Notes under the pieces: generated by a model
Seen by the model: the letters and a program-made list of their open reading frames with translations, nothing else
What the model was told of the DNA's origin: nothing
Database searches by the model: none
Made by a program: the position numbers and the translations under genes
Assembly (NCBI GenBank): GCA_963969395.1
Contig: OZ017796.1
Location: forward strand, 1,304,501 to 1,368,500
From: Pseudoscleropodium purum
Lineage: Eukaryota > Streptophyta > Bryopsida > Hypnales > Brachytheciaceae
Reading direction: 5' to 3'
DNA length: 64,000 nucleotides
Shown: positions 49,344 through 60,214 of the stretch, one piece after another
Position numbering within the stretch: the stretch's first letter is position 1
Layout: the number at the start of each line of letters is the position of its first letter

Positions 49344-50070
49344 GGAATGCCAGAGGTGCGTACATCACAGGAGATTTCGTAAGCCCTCGGATTTCGTGCC
49401 AATATGTTATTCTTGCTGTATGTCGGCTAGCTTCGAAATTATCTTAACAAGACTTCTGATTTTCGTGTTTGCAGTTCCACATGTACAACTCACACTACTG
49501 AATCAGTCCCTGGGAAGCCGATTTTTCTGCATTAAGTTATGGCCGTGGCCACCCTAAGCTTGATTATCCCTGTGCAAAGGCGGCCTAGCCCAGAGCTTGT
49601 TCTCCAATTTTCATGTTTCTAGTTGCATGAAACACAGCTACTCTGTAAGTTGCATTTCAGAGATTCAAGGTTCCAAAACCTATACCTACTGCACACATGC
49701 ACGCACTGGATTTAATTTCCTGTGCGAAGTCAATTTCTAAGATATTCTTCAACTCAAGACCGTGGAGCTCTAAAATAATCTCGAGCTTCTCTCTTTCTAC
49801 AGTTCGGATGAGCACTACCTATTTAGCTGCGAGGTTCTAACTAACTGGCTACGTTACGACAAGCTAACAATATCATCTTGCATATACCAATCAATGCGAT
49901 CAGTGGTGATTGTGTACACAACATTTAACTAGACGCACAGTGATCTTCTACATAAGGATGTCTGGTTTGGCTGGCCTGAGTAGCAAGCTGCCTGCTAGGA
50001 GCCCTTGAGTGCGTTCGCCTGAATCGCCGACGAACTTGGTGAAACAGTTTGACATCCATGTCGTGTGCCA
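49344..50070. other. GC-balanced stretch without a defined gene
   Basis: Composition is close to that of the gene islands, but only short frames exist (49315-49557 plus, 49925-50188 minus), with no recognised motif. It may be remnant exonic or promoter DNA. Confidence 0.35.
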
Positions 50071-50326
50071 AAACAGATTTAGACAGAGCACTTGGAGCTT
50101 TCAGAAGGTTAGCCCAGGCTGACTTGGGAAGGGTTAGCCCACCTTTTAGCCCCCCCTTACAAGTGAGGCAGGGGATGGGGGTGTACAAAATTTAAAACAG
50201 ATTTAGAACAGATTTAGACAGAGCACTGGGAGCTTTCAGGAGGTTAGCCCAGGCTGACTTGGGAAGGGTTAGCCCGCCTTTTAGTCCCCCCTTACAAGTG
50301 AGGCAGGGGATGGGGGTGTACAAAAT
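50071..50326. repeat. Tandem duplication, 135 bp period
   Basis: Two copies (50071-~50191 and ~50206-50326) share 'acagatttagacagagcact', 'gcccaggctgacttgggaag' and 'gaggcaggggatgggggtgt' with only a few differences, so the duplication is fairly recent. Confidence 0.85.
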
Positions 50327-50327
50327 T

Positions 50328-50400
50328 ACACCCCCACCCCCACCCCACCCCCTTACCCCCTTACCCCCTTACCCCCTTACCCCCTTACCCCCTTACCCCC
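50328..50400. repeat. C-rich microsatellite with six perfect TTACCCCC units
   Basis: A CACCCCC-like start passes into six perfect 8 bp units, TTACCCCC (50353-50400), followed by a T run. The complementary strand reads (GGGGGTAA)6 and can form G-quadruplexes. It begins where the second copy of the 135 bp duplication ends. Confidence 0.9.
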
Positions 50401-50406
50401 TTTTTT

Positions 50407-53203
50407 GTATGCATCAGCCCCAACTAATTTCATTTTGCAAGCAGCGACATGGATGGATTTTCAGCGGATTTTGGATGATTTGTTAGTATGATTTGGATGA
50501 TTTCTGTTGAGAAAATGGACGAATTTTGCTACACAATTGGATTAATACCATTACACATTTGGATGAAATGCATTAAAATGGATGATTTTTTGAAAAATAT
50601 TGGATGAATTCCATCAAGAAATTGGATGATTACTAAAAGTTTTTGGATGAAATATCTTCACATTTTGGATGAAATCAACAACGGAAACTGGTAGATGAAA
50701 CAAAATTACAGATGACAAAACGGATGAAAATGGAAAACATTTTGGATATAATGTAATCTACATGTGATTGCACAAATGATACTTAGCTACATAATATTAT
50801 CTTGCACTAAAAATCCTTCACCTGTTCTAAAAAATACAACTATTCTACACTTGTTTGCAATACACTTCAAACCTACAACCAAAGAGCAATTTTTGAATAT
50901 GTCAGTCTACATTGAGCCTTGCAAATCCTCATTGCAGTCAAAGTCTTCCAACCTTACATTTCCTTTAATTTGTAGTGCTTGACAAGAGTATATAAATTAA
51001 ACAGATTCAACCGATAGGGAAAACGGTTCCTAGTAATATACCTTTTGGTGCATGAGCGCTTGGGCACTCTTCGGCTTCTTAATGTACCTTCAGGTGCAAC
51101 TCAAGAATTCATATGTACTCAATGCCTTCTCTTTAAATTTGGCTACTTTTGAAAATTTGACTTCATTGATGGACTTGGATGATTTGCCAAACTTTACTTA
51201 AGACTTGCACAACAATACACCATTCACTTAAATGAATTTCCTAATTGCTTAACCTAGCATTGACAATCATTGATCTAAGAGTGATAAACAATAATTTTTA
51301 CAACAGGTTATCCTACATTACATGACATTTCACAAACTATAAAACATACCTCATTAGAACTTCATTAGCACCCGAGCCTCATTGTACTAGTATCTTTGTC
51401 CTCTGTAACAGCCTGGCATGTAGCACACTTGGGCAACTTGTCATAGTCCACATTGATCACCGAGTTTGAATATGATCTCACCTGCACCATGCACAATCTA
51501 TATAGGTCAAATATTCATAGCTCCAATGAAATCCTCACGTGGAAACCCGGAAGCCCAAAACAATCAGCTTGCACAAATACAAAAGGTCCCATGTGCCTCT
51601 CGGATGACAATCCTGAAAGACTATTTCTGTAGAATAAGAGTTTGTAATAGAAAAACAGCATGTCACATATGAGTCCCACTACAAAAGGATGGATGACTTG
51701 CACACATCACATTGCACAAGACATTCCATTTTAGAACAAAAATACAAATTCACATACCACACAAAGCCAGTGCTCAGGGAAGCATATGCAATTTGCATAT
51801 ATTGTTGCCTTGTGCACAAAGTAGTACACCTTCATAGCCTGCACCATTCACAAATTGATCAAATGCTTTGCTTTGATTTTGCAACTTTATTCATGTTGTG
51901 TAGTGGCAAAGAAAGAGAGATATCATAAGTGGAAAGAAAAGTTCAAGATTCCTACGACGATCACAAGCTGTGCAAGGCAATAAATCACTACATCATTGCC
52001 CTAATTCGGGTATTTTCAATAGAGTTTAAATACAAGATGACTGCGCCTGGAAATTAAAAGTATTTGAGATTTCTTGTCCACCAATATACAACGAATATGA
52101 ACACAAATCAGAAGAATGTAGGGGCCACATATAATAAAAGACCTATGATAAATGATTTATGCCACAAACCTTAACCAAACAATCTCCAATAAATGCAAAA
52201 TATGGTAAACAAGAGACATACAAGTCTTTCTTTTGCGCCCATCATAGTCCTGATGATAGTCTTGTGCAACCTACAATGAGAACATGTTGAGCTACAATTC
52301 ATCAACAAGAGCACAATCCCCACACAAATGCCTCTAGTACAATCAGTATCTATTCCTCCCACTAAAAAAAAACCTAACCACTCACCCCTTAGCCCAATCA
52401 TCAAGTCCTCAAAGAAATCTTATCCCAGAGTGGGATCTCCAGAGTGTGAATACAATAATTTGATCAACATGAAGAGGTATTGGTAACGGATAAAGCATAT
52501 AGAATAACTTTCTCACCAAGTGGTAAGGGCTTGATTGTATGAAATCTTCACCCTAGTTTATCTCACTGCCCCCGAAATGCAAGAAGTGAAATAATAAGTT
52601 AACACCCTACTTTGATGAGTTCCAAATGGTTTCAAAAACGAGTGATAAAAACCCTTCTTAGAGAATGGAATTTTCTAAGATCATATGCATAGCTATGGTG
52701 TTGTGCTCCAGATCAGAAGCACTTACTGCACTTTGTACAGTCACCTCCACTATCTCTCTCGTGTAAGATCGCTATCAGTATCACTTATCAACCAAAGTCC
52801 GCCACTTTAGCTTCAAATTGAGGAGTGACTAGAATGGAGCTACTTTTCACATCCATGCGTACAGAACTTGGCCAACATGCTGTGTGGAATAAAAATTGTT
52901 AACCATGCAAAAGAAAACAATGACAAAAAGACACAACTGTATGTGTATAATGAAGATTACACGAACCATTCTTGTGAGAATTGGATACTTGAGGACCTAC
53001 CCAACACCCACCACAACTCACTACCTGCACCAAGGACATCTTCTAATATTTTCAATAAACAAATTAAACTGAAGTATCTTCTTTCAATAAATTGCAAATT
53101 CCATACTTCACAAATATAAAATGGAAAATAATTTAATTATAAAAAATACAAATTTGAAAACATGGAAAATATTATAACAAAAATACCTCATAGGAAAGGA
53201 CAC
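50407..53203. other. Intergenic sequence; one transposase fragment
   Basis: A 34-base stretch at 52097-52130 matches the transposase frame at 62600-62633 with two differences, which suggests an old piece of the same element family. Around 50460-50750 'ggatga' motifs recur irregularly. Otherwise no gene is supported. Confidence 0.4.
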
Positions 53204-54151
53204 CTATACGTGTTCATGATAGTATTTAGCCACCTCCCTCACTTGTTTTTCCTTGTCCCATTTTTGATAGCTTGTTCCAAATGGTTTCGGAGTTTCTTTT
53301 GCATTCAACTCTTCCATCAAATGCTTCTTCATTACATCGACAATAGGTAATGAGAGCACCAACAACAAAAAGTAGTCATTGTCTTCGGCACTTCGAGATG
53401 GCTCCATTTCGAGTAGTTCTCTTTCTTCTTCAAAGGGTTCTACTAGTTGGGGTGCCTCCATGTCCTCAACTCTATCCATCAAGAGAAGAGTCCTATTTTC
53501 TTCCAAAGGACTACTAATTACCACCTCATTTAATTCTTCTTCCTCATTTCTTTCATTTCCTATCAACTTTTGTACATTTCTTTTTTTTCTTGTCAAATAC
53601 CTTAAATGGTATTTCAAATATTTATATATTTCTCTTTCATCCCATTTATGATTCTTCTTTCCTAATTTAACTTCTTGCAACATTGCACAATTTTCCTTTA
53701 TTACTTCCTTCAAACGCTCTTGGACTCCTGGTTCTTCTAAATTGAATGTTCCATGTGGCAATTTTCCAACTTTCTGTGCATCTACTATCCATTTCTTCAC
53801 TTTATCATAATTATCTAGCATAATTCTATGTTCAATGACCATATTAGCAACCAATAAAGCCCTCTTCCCATACTTTACATTCGGATTTCGACAAGCAAGA
53901 GGAGCAAAAACTTGAGAACAATAGAGTGTGTTGACATTTTTCTCCTTAAGTGCTACTCGAGCTCGAGGACTTGTCATGTTGCCCTCATCATCCACCTCCA
54001 ATTCTTCATCTTCTCGTTCTATTCTCTTCTCCCCACATATGCCACAATATTTTGAAATATCTCTCGCAAATTTGGTACCACAAACATTATAGCAAAGTGC
54101 TAGCAATATTGACATCGTGGTACTACCTCTAATTGGATTCTTTCTACACAT
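53204..54151 (-). CDS. Unrecognised 315-residue protein, possibly transposon-associated
   Basis: One uninterrupted frame. The start at 54151 gives MCRKNPIRG; an inner Met (MSILLALC) is also possible. Features in order: an early CxxC (CGICGEKR, ~residues 37-44), an acidic patch, a region with SPRARVALKEKNVN and VFAPLACRNPNVKYGKRALL, a helical stretch with LDNYDKVKKWIVDAQKVGKL, a basic segment (YLKYHLRYLTRKKRN), then acidic coiled-coil-like sequence with runs of Glu. There is no signal peptide or clear membrane segment. Codons are as AT-rich as the transposase at 60-63 kb and unlike the expansin or GST genes. It lies ~6 kb from that transposase on the opposite strand. It may be an element-encoded accessory protein or a domesticated one; no family is recognised. 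Confidence 0.5.
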   Translation of the reverse strand: MCRKNPIRGSTTMSILLALCYNVCGTKFARDISKYCGICGEKRIEREDEELEVDDEGNMTSPRARVALKEKNVNTLYCSQVFAPLACRNPNVKYGKRALLVANMVIEHRIMLDNYDKVKKWIVDAQKVGKLPHGTFNLEEPGVQERLKEVIKENCAMLQEVKLGKKNHKWDEREIYKYLKYHLRYLTRKKRNVQKLIGNERNEEEELNEVVISSPLEENRTLLLMDRVEDMEAPQLVEPFEEERELLEMEPSRSAEDNDYFLLLVLSLPIVDVMKKHLMEELNAKETPKPFGTSYQKWDKEKQVREVAKYYHEHV

Positions 54152-55723
54152 AAACTTCTATGGATTTGGTAAGAACAATAGATGTACCTTAGGAATAGTT
54201 CTTCTTCTTAAACAAAAAATTCAAAACAAAAAACATCAATCAAACAAAAATCCTCAAGTGCCAAAACGTCTTACGGTAAGGAAGAAGAATCATGTTGCCG
54301 CCAAGGAATTACCGTTTATTGCGACCCACTCTAGTAACTTTCACGACCCACTATAGCTACTCTAGTGACTTACTCTAAGGCGCACCAAGAATACGAAAGG
54401 AATAAGAGGAAAAACAACAACAAACAAGGAAGAGGTGTTTCGAAGGACCACTAAGAAGAGAAGTTCACAGGAATTGAATTGAAAGGAGGCAGCCATCAAA
54501 ACCCACAAGGATGAAAAGAGGCGGCCGTTGAAACTCTAAAAAAGCCACTTGGCATCAATAGAAGTTTTTACGGTCCTTTCCAAAAGACGCTAACGTTGAC
54601 GCGGCGTTCTCCTAAATGTCCGGAGGGGAACATGAGTTGAGCTTTCACGCTCAAATGTAATTGTAGATAAGCCTTTACGCTCAACTCATGCAGAATTCAA
54701 ATACTTCAGGTAAAATTCAGTGCTCCTAATTACAAAAGTAGAAAGAAGTAGAAAGTTAACATGATAGTTCGAATTCACGCAATTTGAAAACCCTAATTTG
54801 TCTTCATTTAGTTAATTGCAAATCCAATTCCAAATTGAAATGAAGTGCTCTCCAAAGAACAGAAGGAATTCCTAAAATTCACAATTCCATAGGCAATGTC
54901 TCTATATGACCATCTCGATACTGCCCAATTAGAGTGTTGACGAGATAAACAGACCTACTTTCATATTGATACCAAAACCTAATGAAAATCTACTTTCCAT
55001 GAACTAGAATGAAATTTGCAATAGTTGTAATGCACTCCCCTGGCATAATTTTAATACCAATGTAAGCTACACTTAAAAAACCCGAAGAGAGGCTTACCTA
55101 CACTTGCAGAAGAGAAGTAGGAAGATAATCTTACAGCTCAAAGTCTGTAGTTCAAAAGTAAGAAGTTATATGCAACAACATAGTACATTTGTCTGGCGGG
55201 TACCACACAGTTCATCATCTAAGTAAGAGGTTCAAACCAACTAACTAGAATATTTGCACTTCTCCCTATGAAAACTATAACAAGCACTACATCTAGAGTA
55301 CTTTGAGTTCTTAATCTATTCTACTAGTGCAAGTTCAAGGTTTAGGGTTTAGTTGGGATTAACGCCCAAATGAAATGCATAGTTTTCGTTATCCAAATAT
55401 GCACTAAGAGAATGCAGTATTGGATCAAACCTGACGAATCTGGCTCAACTGAGCATAGGAAGTCTTCTTATTTGGTTCTGCCCTTTTCTTATGAACGCTA
55501 TGCAGAACATGTGGATCTAGAAGTTGGTAATGTCTAGCTAATACTTGCTCCTTCAACAGTGGTCTACAAACTCACACTTTGAACGATTGCATAAGATCTC
55601 ATACATTGAAAGAGAAATTTGATCTCACGACAGATTGGCTCTTGTACCCAACCAGTGAGGTCTATTGAACTATCTCCCAATGAAAGCACATTCCTACATA
55701 TTGACTAAATTGCCAAACGTGAC
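54152..55723. other. Intergenic sequence, no gene seen
   Basis: AT-rich to mixed composition. The short frames carry no recognised motif. A 'gctttcacgctcaa / gcctttacgctcaa' pair near 54640-54682 is a small local repeat. Confidence 0.4.
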
Positions 55724-55780
55724 GGAACAGTGTGCTCAACTTTACATCGCATTTACATGGCCATTGAATCAACGCATATG
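55724..55780. repeat. 57 bp direct repeat, left copy
   Basis: Starts ggaacagtgtgctcaac and ends caacgcatatg. It is identical to 59776-59832 except for two C/T differences and lies 28 bases from the end of the pantothenate synthetase homology. Confidence 0.9.
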
Positions 55781-55807
55781 GAAAATAAAAACACTTGATG
55801 ATAAATT

Positions 55808-56067
55808 TTTGCTACTACCTCAAGCTTATGGAGGTTGCCTTGGAAGTCGCGAGGGTAAGCAAGGAGGTCTTCACCCAGTGCAAATTGGGACGAATTCACA
55901 TACACCAAGACCACCACCTTCGTAGCATGTTGCTTGGCCTTCCTAATAAGAAAAAGATGACCTTCGTGAAGGTACCCAACCGTTGGCACTAGCGCGATGC
56001 GCTATCCAGTCTTTTGTTGTACGTGAGACTAGTCTCGCACCGCTTGCTTCTCTCTTATCACCTCCAT
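55808..56067 (-). pseudogene. Pantothenate synthetase N-terminal fragment (PANC-like), disrupted
   Basis: From an ATG at 56067 the frame reads MEVIREKQAVRD, a TAG, SHVQQKTG, a second TAG, then [20 protein letters not shown] and onward through [20 protein letters not shown] to KLEVVAK. Pantothenate synthetase joins pantoate and beta-alanine with ATP to make vitamin B5. The HxGH-bearing ATP-binding motif (GYLHEGHL) is present, the usual PTMG reads PTVG, and the VNPxQF motif reads VNSSQF. Similarity stops near 55808; about 86 codons remain of the ~300 expected. Two in-frame stops and the truncation make it non-functional. The intact reading frame elsewhere suggests a fairly recent fragment, possibly captured by a transposon, since it sits beside a 57 bp repeat also found near the transposase. 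The stops replace a position usually Trp and one usually Lys/Gln; that is family knowledge, not visible here. Confidence 0.85.
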
Positions 56068-56920
56068 GGCTTAGAAATTCTTCTCAACTCTAAGCGCTTG
56101 CATGATGGCCAAAAATTCTCATGGCGTTGCATTCAAGTGACACGTTTATGCCGAATTTCCTTCAATTGATTCAACCCACACACAAGGGTTACAAGAGTTT
56201 AGGATTTAGGGTTCAAGAAGTCAAAATCATTTTCTCAGTATGCAAATTTATTCAATCAAAAAGACTTGCAATTGTAATCCAATATTATTAAATTAGAAAA
56301 CGATGAAAAAGCTCAATCTAGATGTCTACTGCAAGAAAAGGGCAGCACATAACTCCTAGGGTTCAATGTCCCAACGCAACCCTAAACCCTCCTCTTCAAC
56401 TGCAGCATTCTAAGCTTCACCCTCGCCACATTTTCATTTTTTAGAAAAACACACAATACAGTTGAACTTCCAACCATAACAAAATTGCTGAAAAATCCTC
56501 GAGAGCCGTGTAAATCTACTTCAACCAAAAAGGATCAGACGATCAATTGATGCACAGACTTGAATAAATCAAATGACCATGCAAATCGATGGAAAAACAA
56601 GAAGAAAGAGGCCAGGACACAAATGAGCTTCCCTCAAGAAGAAGTTGAATTCCGCCCTCAATAGAAAGCCAATTGGCATCAGATATTCTGTAAAATCTGT
56701 CATTCTTCAAGGATTCATGTGAAATTGCTTATAACCGTCTCGTAAACGAATGTAACAATGGTAAAATCGAATCCAAACAATATTTATAAGATCATTATGA
56801 CCTAACCAAATATTTTTTTAGTACTTCCCTTTTTTTTATAATTTTTGAAGACTACTTTTAGCATCAAAAATTGGATTTTTAAATGGTTGATTAAGATTTT
56901 CTATTCTACATTTTCAACAA
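56068..56920. other. Intergenic sequence, no gene seen
   Basis: No coding frame is supported. Some GC-balanced sequence directly upstream of the pantothenate synthetase fragment could be its captured 5' flank. Confidence 0.4.
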
Positions 56921-57003
56921 ATTATCCATTGCAATTTTGACTTCCCTTAGTGTTGAAAGCTATTATCCATTGCAATTTTGACTTCCTGTAGTGTTGAAAG
57001 CTA
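56921..57003. repeat. 41 bp tandem duplication
   Basis: Two units, each 'attatccattgcaatttt ... tgttgaaagct', differ at only a couple of positions. Confidence 0.85.
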
Positions 57004-57010
57004 TTAGAAA

Positions 57011-57977
57011 TGAGCCTCAAAGACACTAGATCTTGAATAAAAATTTATATTACATATTCATTTCAAAATTTGTAAAAGACATTTTAATCATTTATAAATT
57101 ATTAGGAATTATGCATAATTTGTCCTTCAATCTAATGAATTTTTATAACATATGTAATCATAGGATCTTATAGTATGTAGTATGAAAAACATGTGATAAA
57201 AATTTCAAACATTTCTACCGCATGGATTGCAAGATATATGCATTCAAATTTACTAAAATCATTTTTTCAACTTTGCAAAAAGCAAAGCAGCTGCACTTTA
57301 CGAGCTAATTTTTCTATGAAAAGATAACCAAAATGGTGGTGCTTCTTTGGATCCTTTTTTTTAGGAGAAGTTGGCCATTTTCTTAAAAAATTTCAAATCA
57401 TTTTGAATTGTACAACACATAGGGAAAAAAAAGTTTATAGGTAGTAGTAGATAATGATTCAAAATATTGAAAGGTTAAGAATTGAATTATGGAATTACAA
57501 AATGCCAATCCCAATGGTTGAAATGTTGTAATAAATAATCTACCTCCTATGATTTTTTTCCCAAAAAATATTGAGGATTGGATATGATAAAGGACTTCAA
57601 AGTTTATTTCAGAGTAGGGCATCCATAACTACCTGCAAACAATAAATCTTCATACCTTTTGACTCATTGAATAAAATAGAATGATTCAAAGCTTCCCATG
57701 TATTTAAAATTCTAGAAAACCACTTTCAAATTTTTGTTTATGGAGAAAGTCATTTTCTGGGATCCATCCAAATTGCCATATTATGAAGAAAAAAAAGTAG
57801 CATATTAGGCTATAACTTTTGACTCCTATTTCCAAATGCCATAAAATTTAGTGCATATGAAAGATATTACTTATTCCTTCCTATTAAAATTTTGGCCAAA
57901 AATATGAAAATCTCCAGCTACATACACCTGCCCAAAATTTCAATGTAGTCAAAAAAAGTAGCTTGGTCCTTCATGAG
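57011..57977 (+). mobile_element. TTAA-type element, copy I (left end unclear)
   Basis: The right end GGTCCTTCATGAG (57965-57977) is followed directly by TTAA. The body is collinear with 58347-59256: both have 'aggatctta/gtagtatg', the core ('caccgcatgaattgcaagat'-like) and 'ttttgactc... aaagctt'. The left end near 57011 (GCCTCAAAGACAC) is a weak match and may be wrong. Confidence 0.5.
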
Positions 57978-58346
57978 TTAATCTCTATAAGACTTCAGCC
58001 ATTGTAATTGAATCAAACTTCTTATTTGATTTTAATTTTGCATTTCAAATTGTGTTAAAAAAACAGTCTCTTATTTTTATTACTTGTAACTATGAATTAT
58101 ATATCACTTTCAAAAACTTCAATTTGTTTCATAAAATCTTTTCATTTTTTTTCATTTTTTATACAAAAAATGAACAGAAATGAATAATTTAGCAAATTCC
58201 TGAAAATTTTGTTGATAGGTACAAGTTTTAAAAGAAATTAGTGTGCAAAATTCTCAATTGCTTATTGTAGTTTTTACACCTAAATCAACTACAACAATGA
58301 TGTTAAAGTCAATTTTGATTATGAATCCATCTAAATCTATCCTAAA

Positions 58347-59256
58347 CTCCTAAAGTTCCATATCCTAAAGTTCCATAACTATATTTCATCTAAAAAGCTC
58401 CAAAACTACCATTTGTATTACAAGTACCAAATTATTAGAATATTATTTTTTTGACATATGTAACCATAGGATCTTGTAGTATGCTTACTTGAGAAGAATT
58501 GGTAAAAATTTCAAACATTTGCACCGCATGAATTGCAAGATATAAGCATTCAAATTCACTAAAATCATTTTTTAGGCCTTGCAAAATGTAGGATAAATGC
58601 ACATCAGAAGGTCCCTTTTCTATGAAAAAAAGTCCAACACAATTATGCTTCTTTATTTTTTTTATAAAAAAGTTGACCAAATGCTTGTAAAATTTCATAT
58701 CATTTGGAATTGTACAACATATAGGAAAAAATAAGTAAGTAGATAGTAGTAGTGAATGAATTAAAAAACTAAATTCTTAAGAATTTAATTATAGAATTGA
58801 TGAATGCCAATCCCAATGATTGAACTCTTATAATAAATAATTTGTATCCTATGATTTTATTTTTCCCCAATAACATTGAAAATTGAGTGAGATGAAGGAC
58901 TTCGAAGTTTATTTTAGAGTAGAAAATCTAGAATTGCCTGCAAACAAAAAAATATCATAACTTTTGATTTGCTCATCAAAACAAAATGATTTAAAGCTTT
59001 TTGTGTATATTCAACTTTGGAAAATAAATTTCAAACTTGTGATTTCTTGCACTACCCATGTACCAAAAAAAATAACATATTAGACTATATTTTTTAACTC
59101 TTATTTCCAAACGTCATGAAATGTAGTGCATGTGAAAGTTATTCCTTGTCCACAACTTCAATTACAATTTTATCTTATAATATACAAATCTTAATTTACA
59201 ATAGTTTGCCTGAAATTGCTATGTAATCAAATAAATGTATATTGGTCCTTTAGGGG
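58347..59256 (+). mobile_element. TTAA-type inverted-repeat element, copy J
   Basis: The left end CTCCTAAAGTTCC (58347-58359) matches the inverted right end GGTCCTTTAGGGG (59244-59256) at 10 of 13 positions. The flanks read TAAA and TTTA, worn forms of TTAA. The first 60 bases share 'ctccaaaactacc' with copy A at 698. It lies head-to-tail with copy I. Confidence 0.65.
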
Positions 59257-60214
59257 TTTATTGATGTGTAGAGTTTTTTTTTTTAATTCTTTATGGAAAA
59301 ATGCATTTCTTTTTATATTCTGTTTTTCCAATTTTTTTGATGGAAACATAAAATTATTGTCATTATGTAAAAGCTAAATGTGAAAATAAAATTTGCTTGT
59401 AAACACTTGTATATGAAAAATCTGTAATTTTTAACATAAATAAAGGGTAGAATGCTGAACATAATTTTTTCATTTATAGGTGAAATTCATTTCAAAATTT
59501 TTTAATATGATTGAAAAATACACATTACTGTGTTTTTTTGGATTTTAACACATATAGCTTTCAAGTGCAAGAATTCTTTTAGTTTTTGACAATTCTGAAA
59601 AATTTGAAATGGTGTATGAATAGAACTTTTGAAGCTTTGTTTTTCTAATTGAAATCAATCTCCAAAAATAGTTATTTTAAAATTTTTTAGTAATGTTCAC
59701 CAATGCACATTCAATTTTTGAATGCTTGAATCTTTAGAGTTGTTTACCAAAGATGTAATTGACTTCAAGATTCTAGGAACAGTGTGTTCAACTTTACATT
59801 GCATTTACATGGCCATTGAATCAACGCATATGTACATTTTTATTTGTTCAATATATGTACATTTTTATTTTGGAGATGTAACTTCTTTTTTTTGAATTCT
59901 AAGAGTTTTTTTTACTTTATTATTCTATTTGTGAAAAGAAAAATTATACCATTTTTTTTGCTTTATTGAAAAAAACAGGTATATAAAAATGAAACTAAGG
60001 AATATTAAAGAATTATATGATAAGAGTTTTACATCTTTATATATGGAGTTCTTATGAAGTTTAGTTTATATTGATATTATAGTCAAAATGGAAGTGAATT
60101 ATATGAAATATAGATATTGAATTAACAAGAACAACACAATTACTTAATTGTGTATGATTTTTTGGGTTGCTAAATATATACGTATTTGTTGTATATAACT
60201 TTTTGAACTTCAAA
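59257..60214. other. AT-rich sequence upstream of the transposase frame
   Basis: It contains the second 57 bp repeat and a short duplication (tgtacatttttatttg near 59831-59880). No element terminus of CACTA type could be identified. Confidence 0.4.
59776..59832. repeat. 57 bp direct repeat, right copy
   Basis: It matches 55724-55780 at 55 of 57 positions; both differences are T here against C there. It lies ~380 bases upstream of the transposase frame. Confidence 0.9.

Noticed and set aside
50353..50400. Telomere-like repeat
   Set aside because: The unit is TTACCCCC, only six copies, not the plant TTTAGGG type, and it lies internally beside a local tandem duplication.
50259..50486. Proline-rich open frame (PLTPLPPYP repeats)
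   Set aside because: It is merely a translation of the TTACCCCC microsatellite and part of the 135 bp duplication.
53379..53651. Ser-rich plus-strand open frame
   Set aside because: It is the antisense shadow of the Glu-rich part of the minus-strand 315-codon frame.
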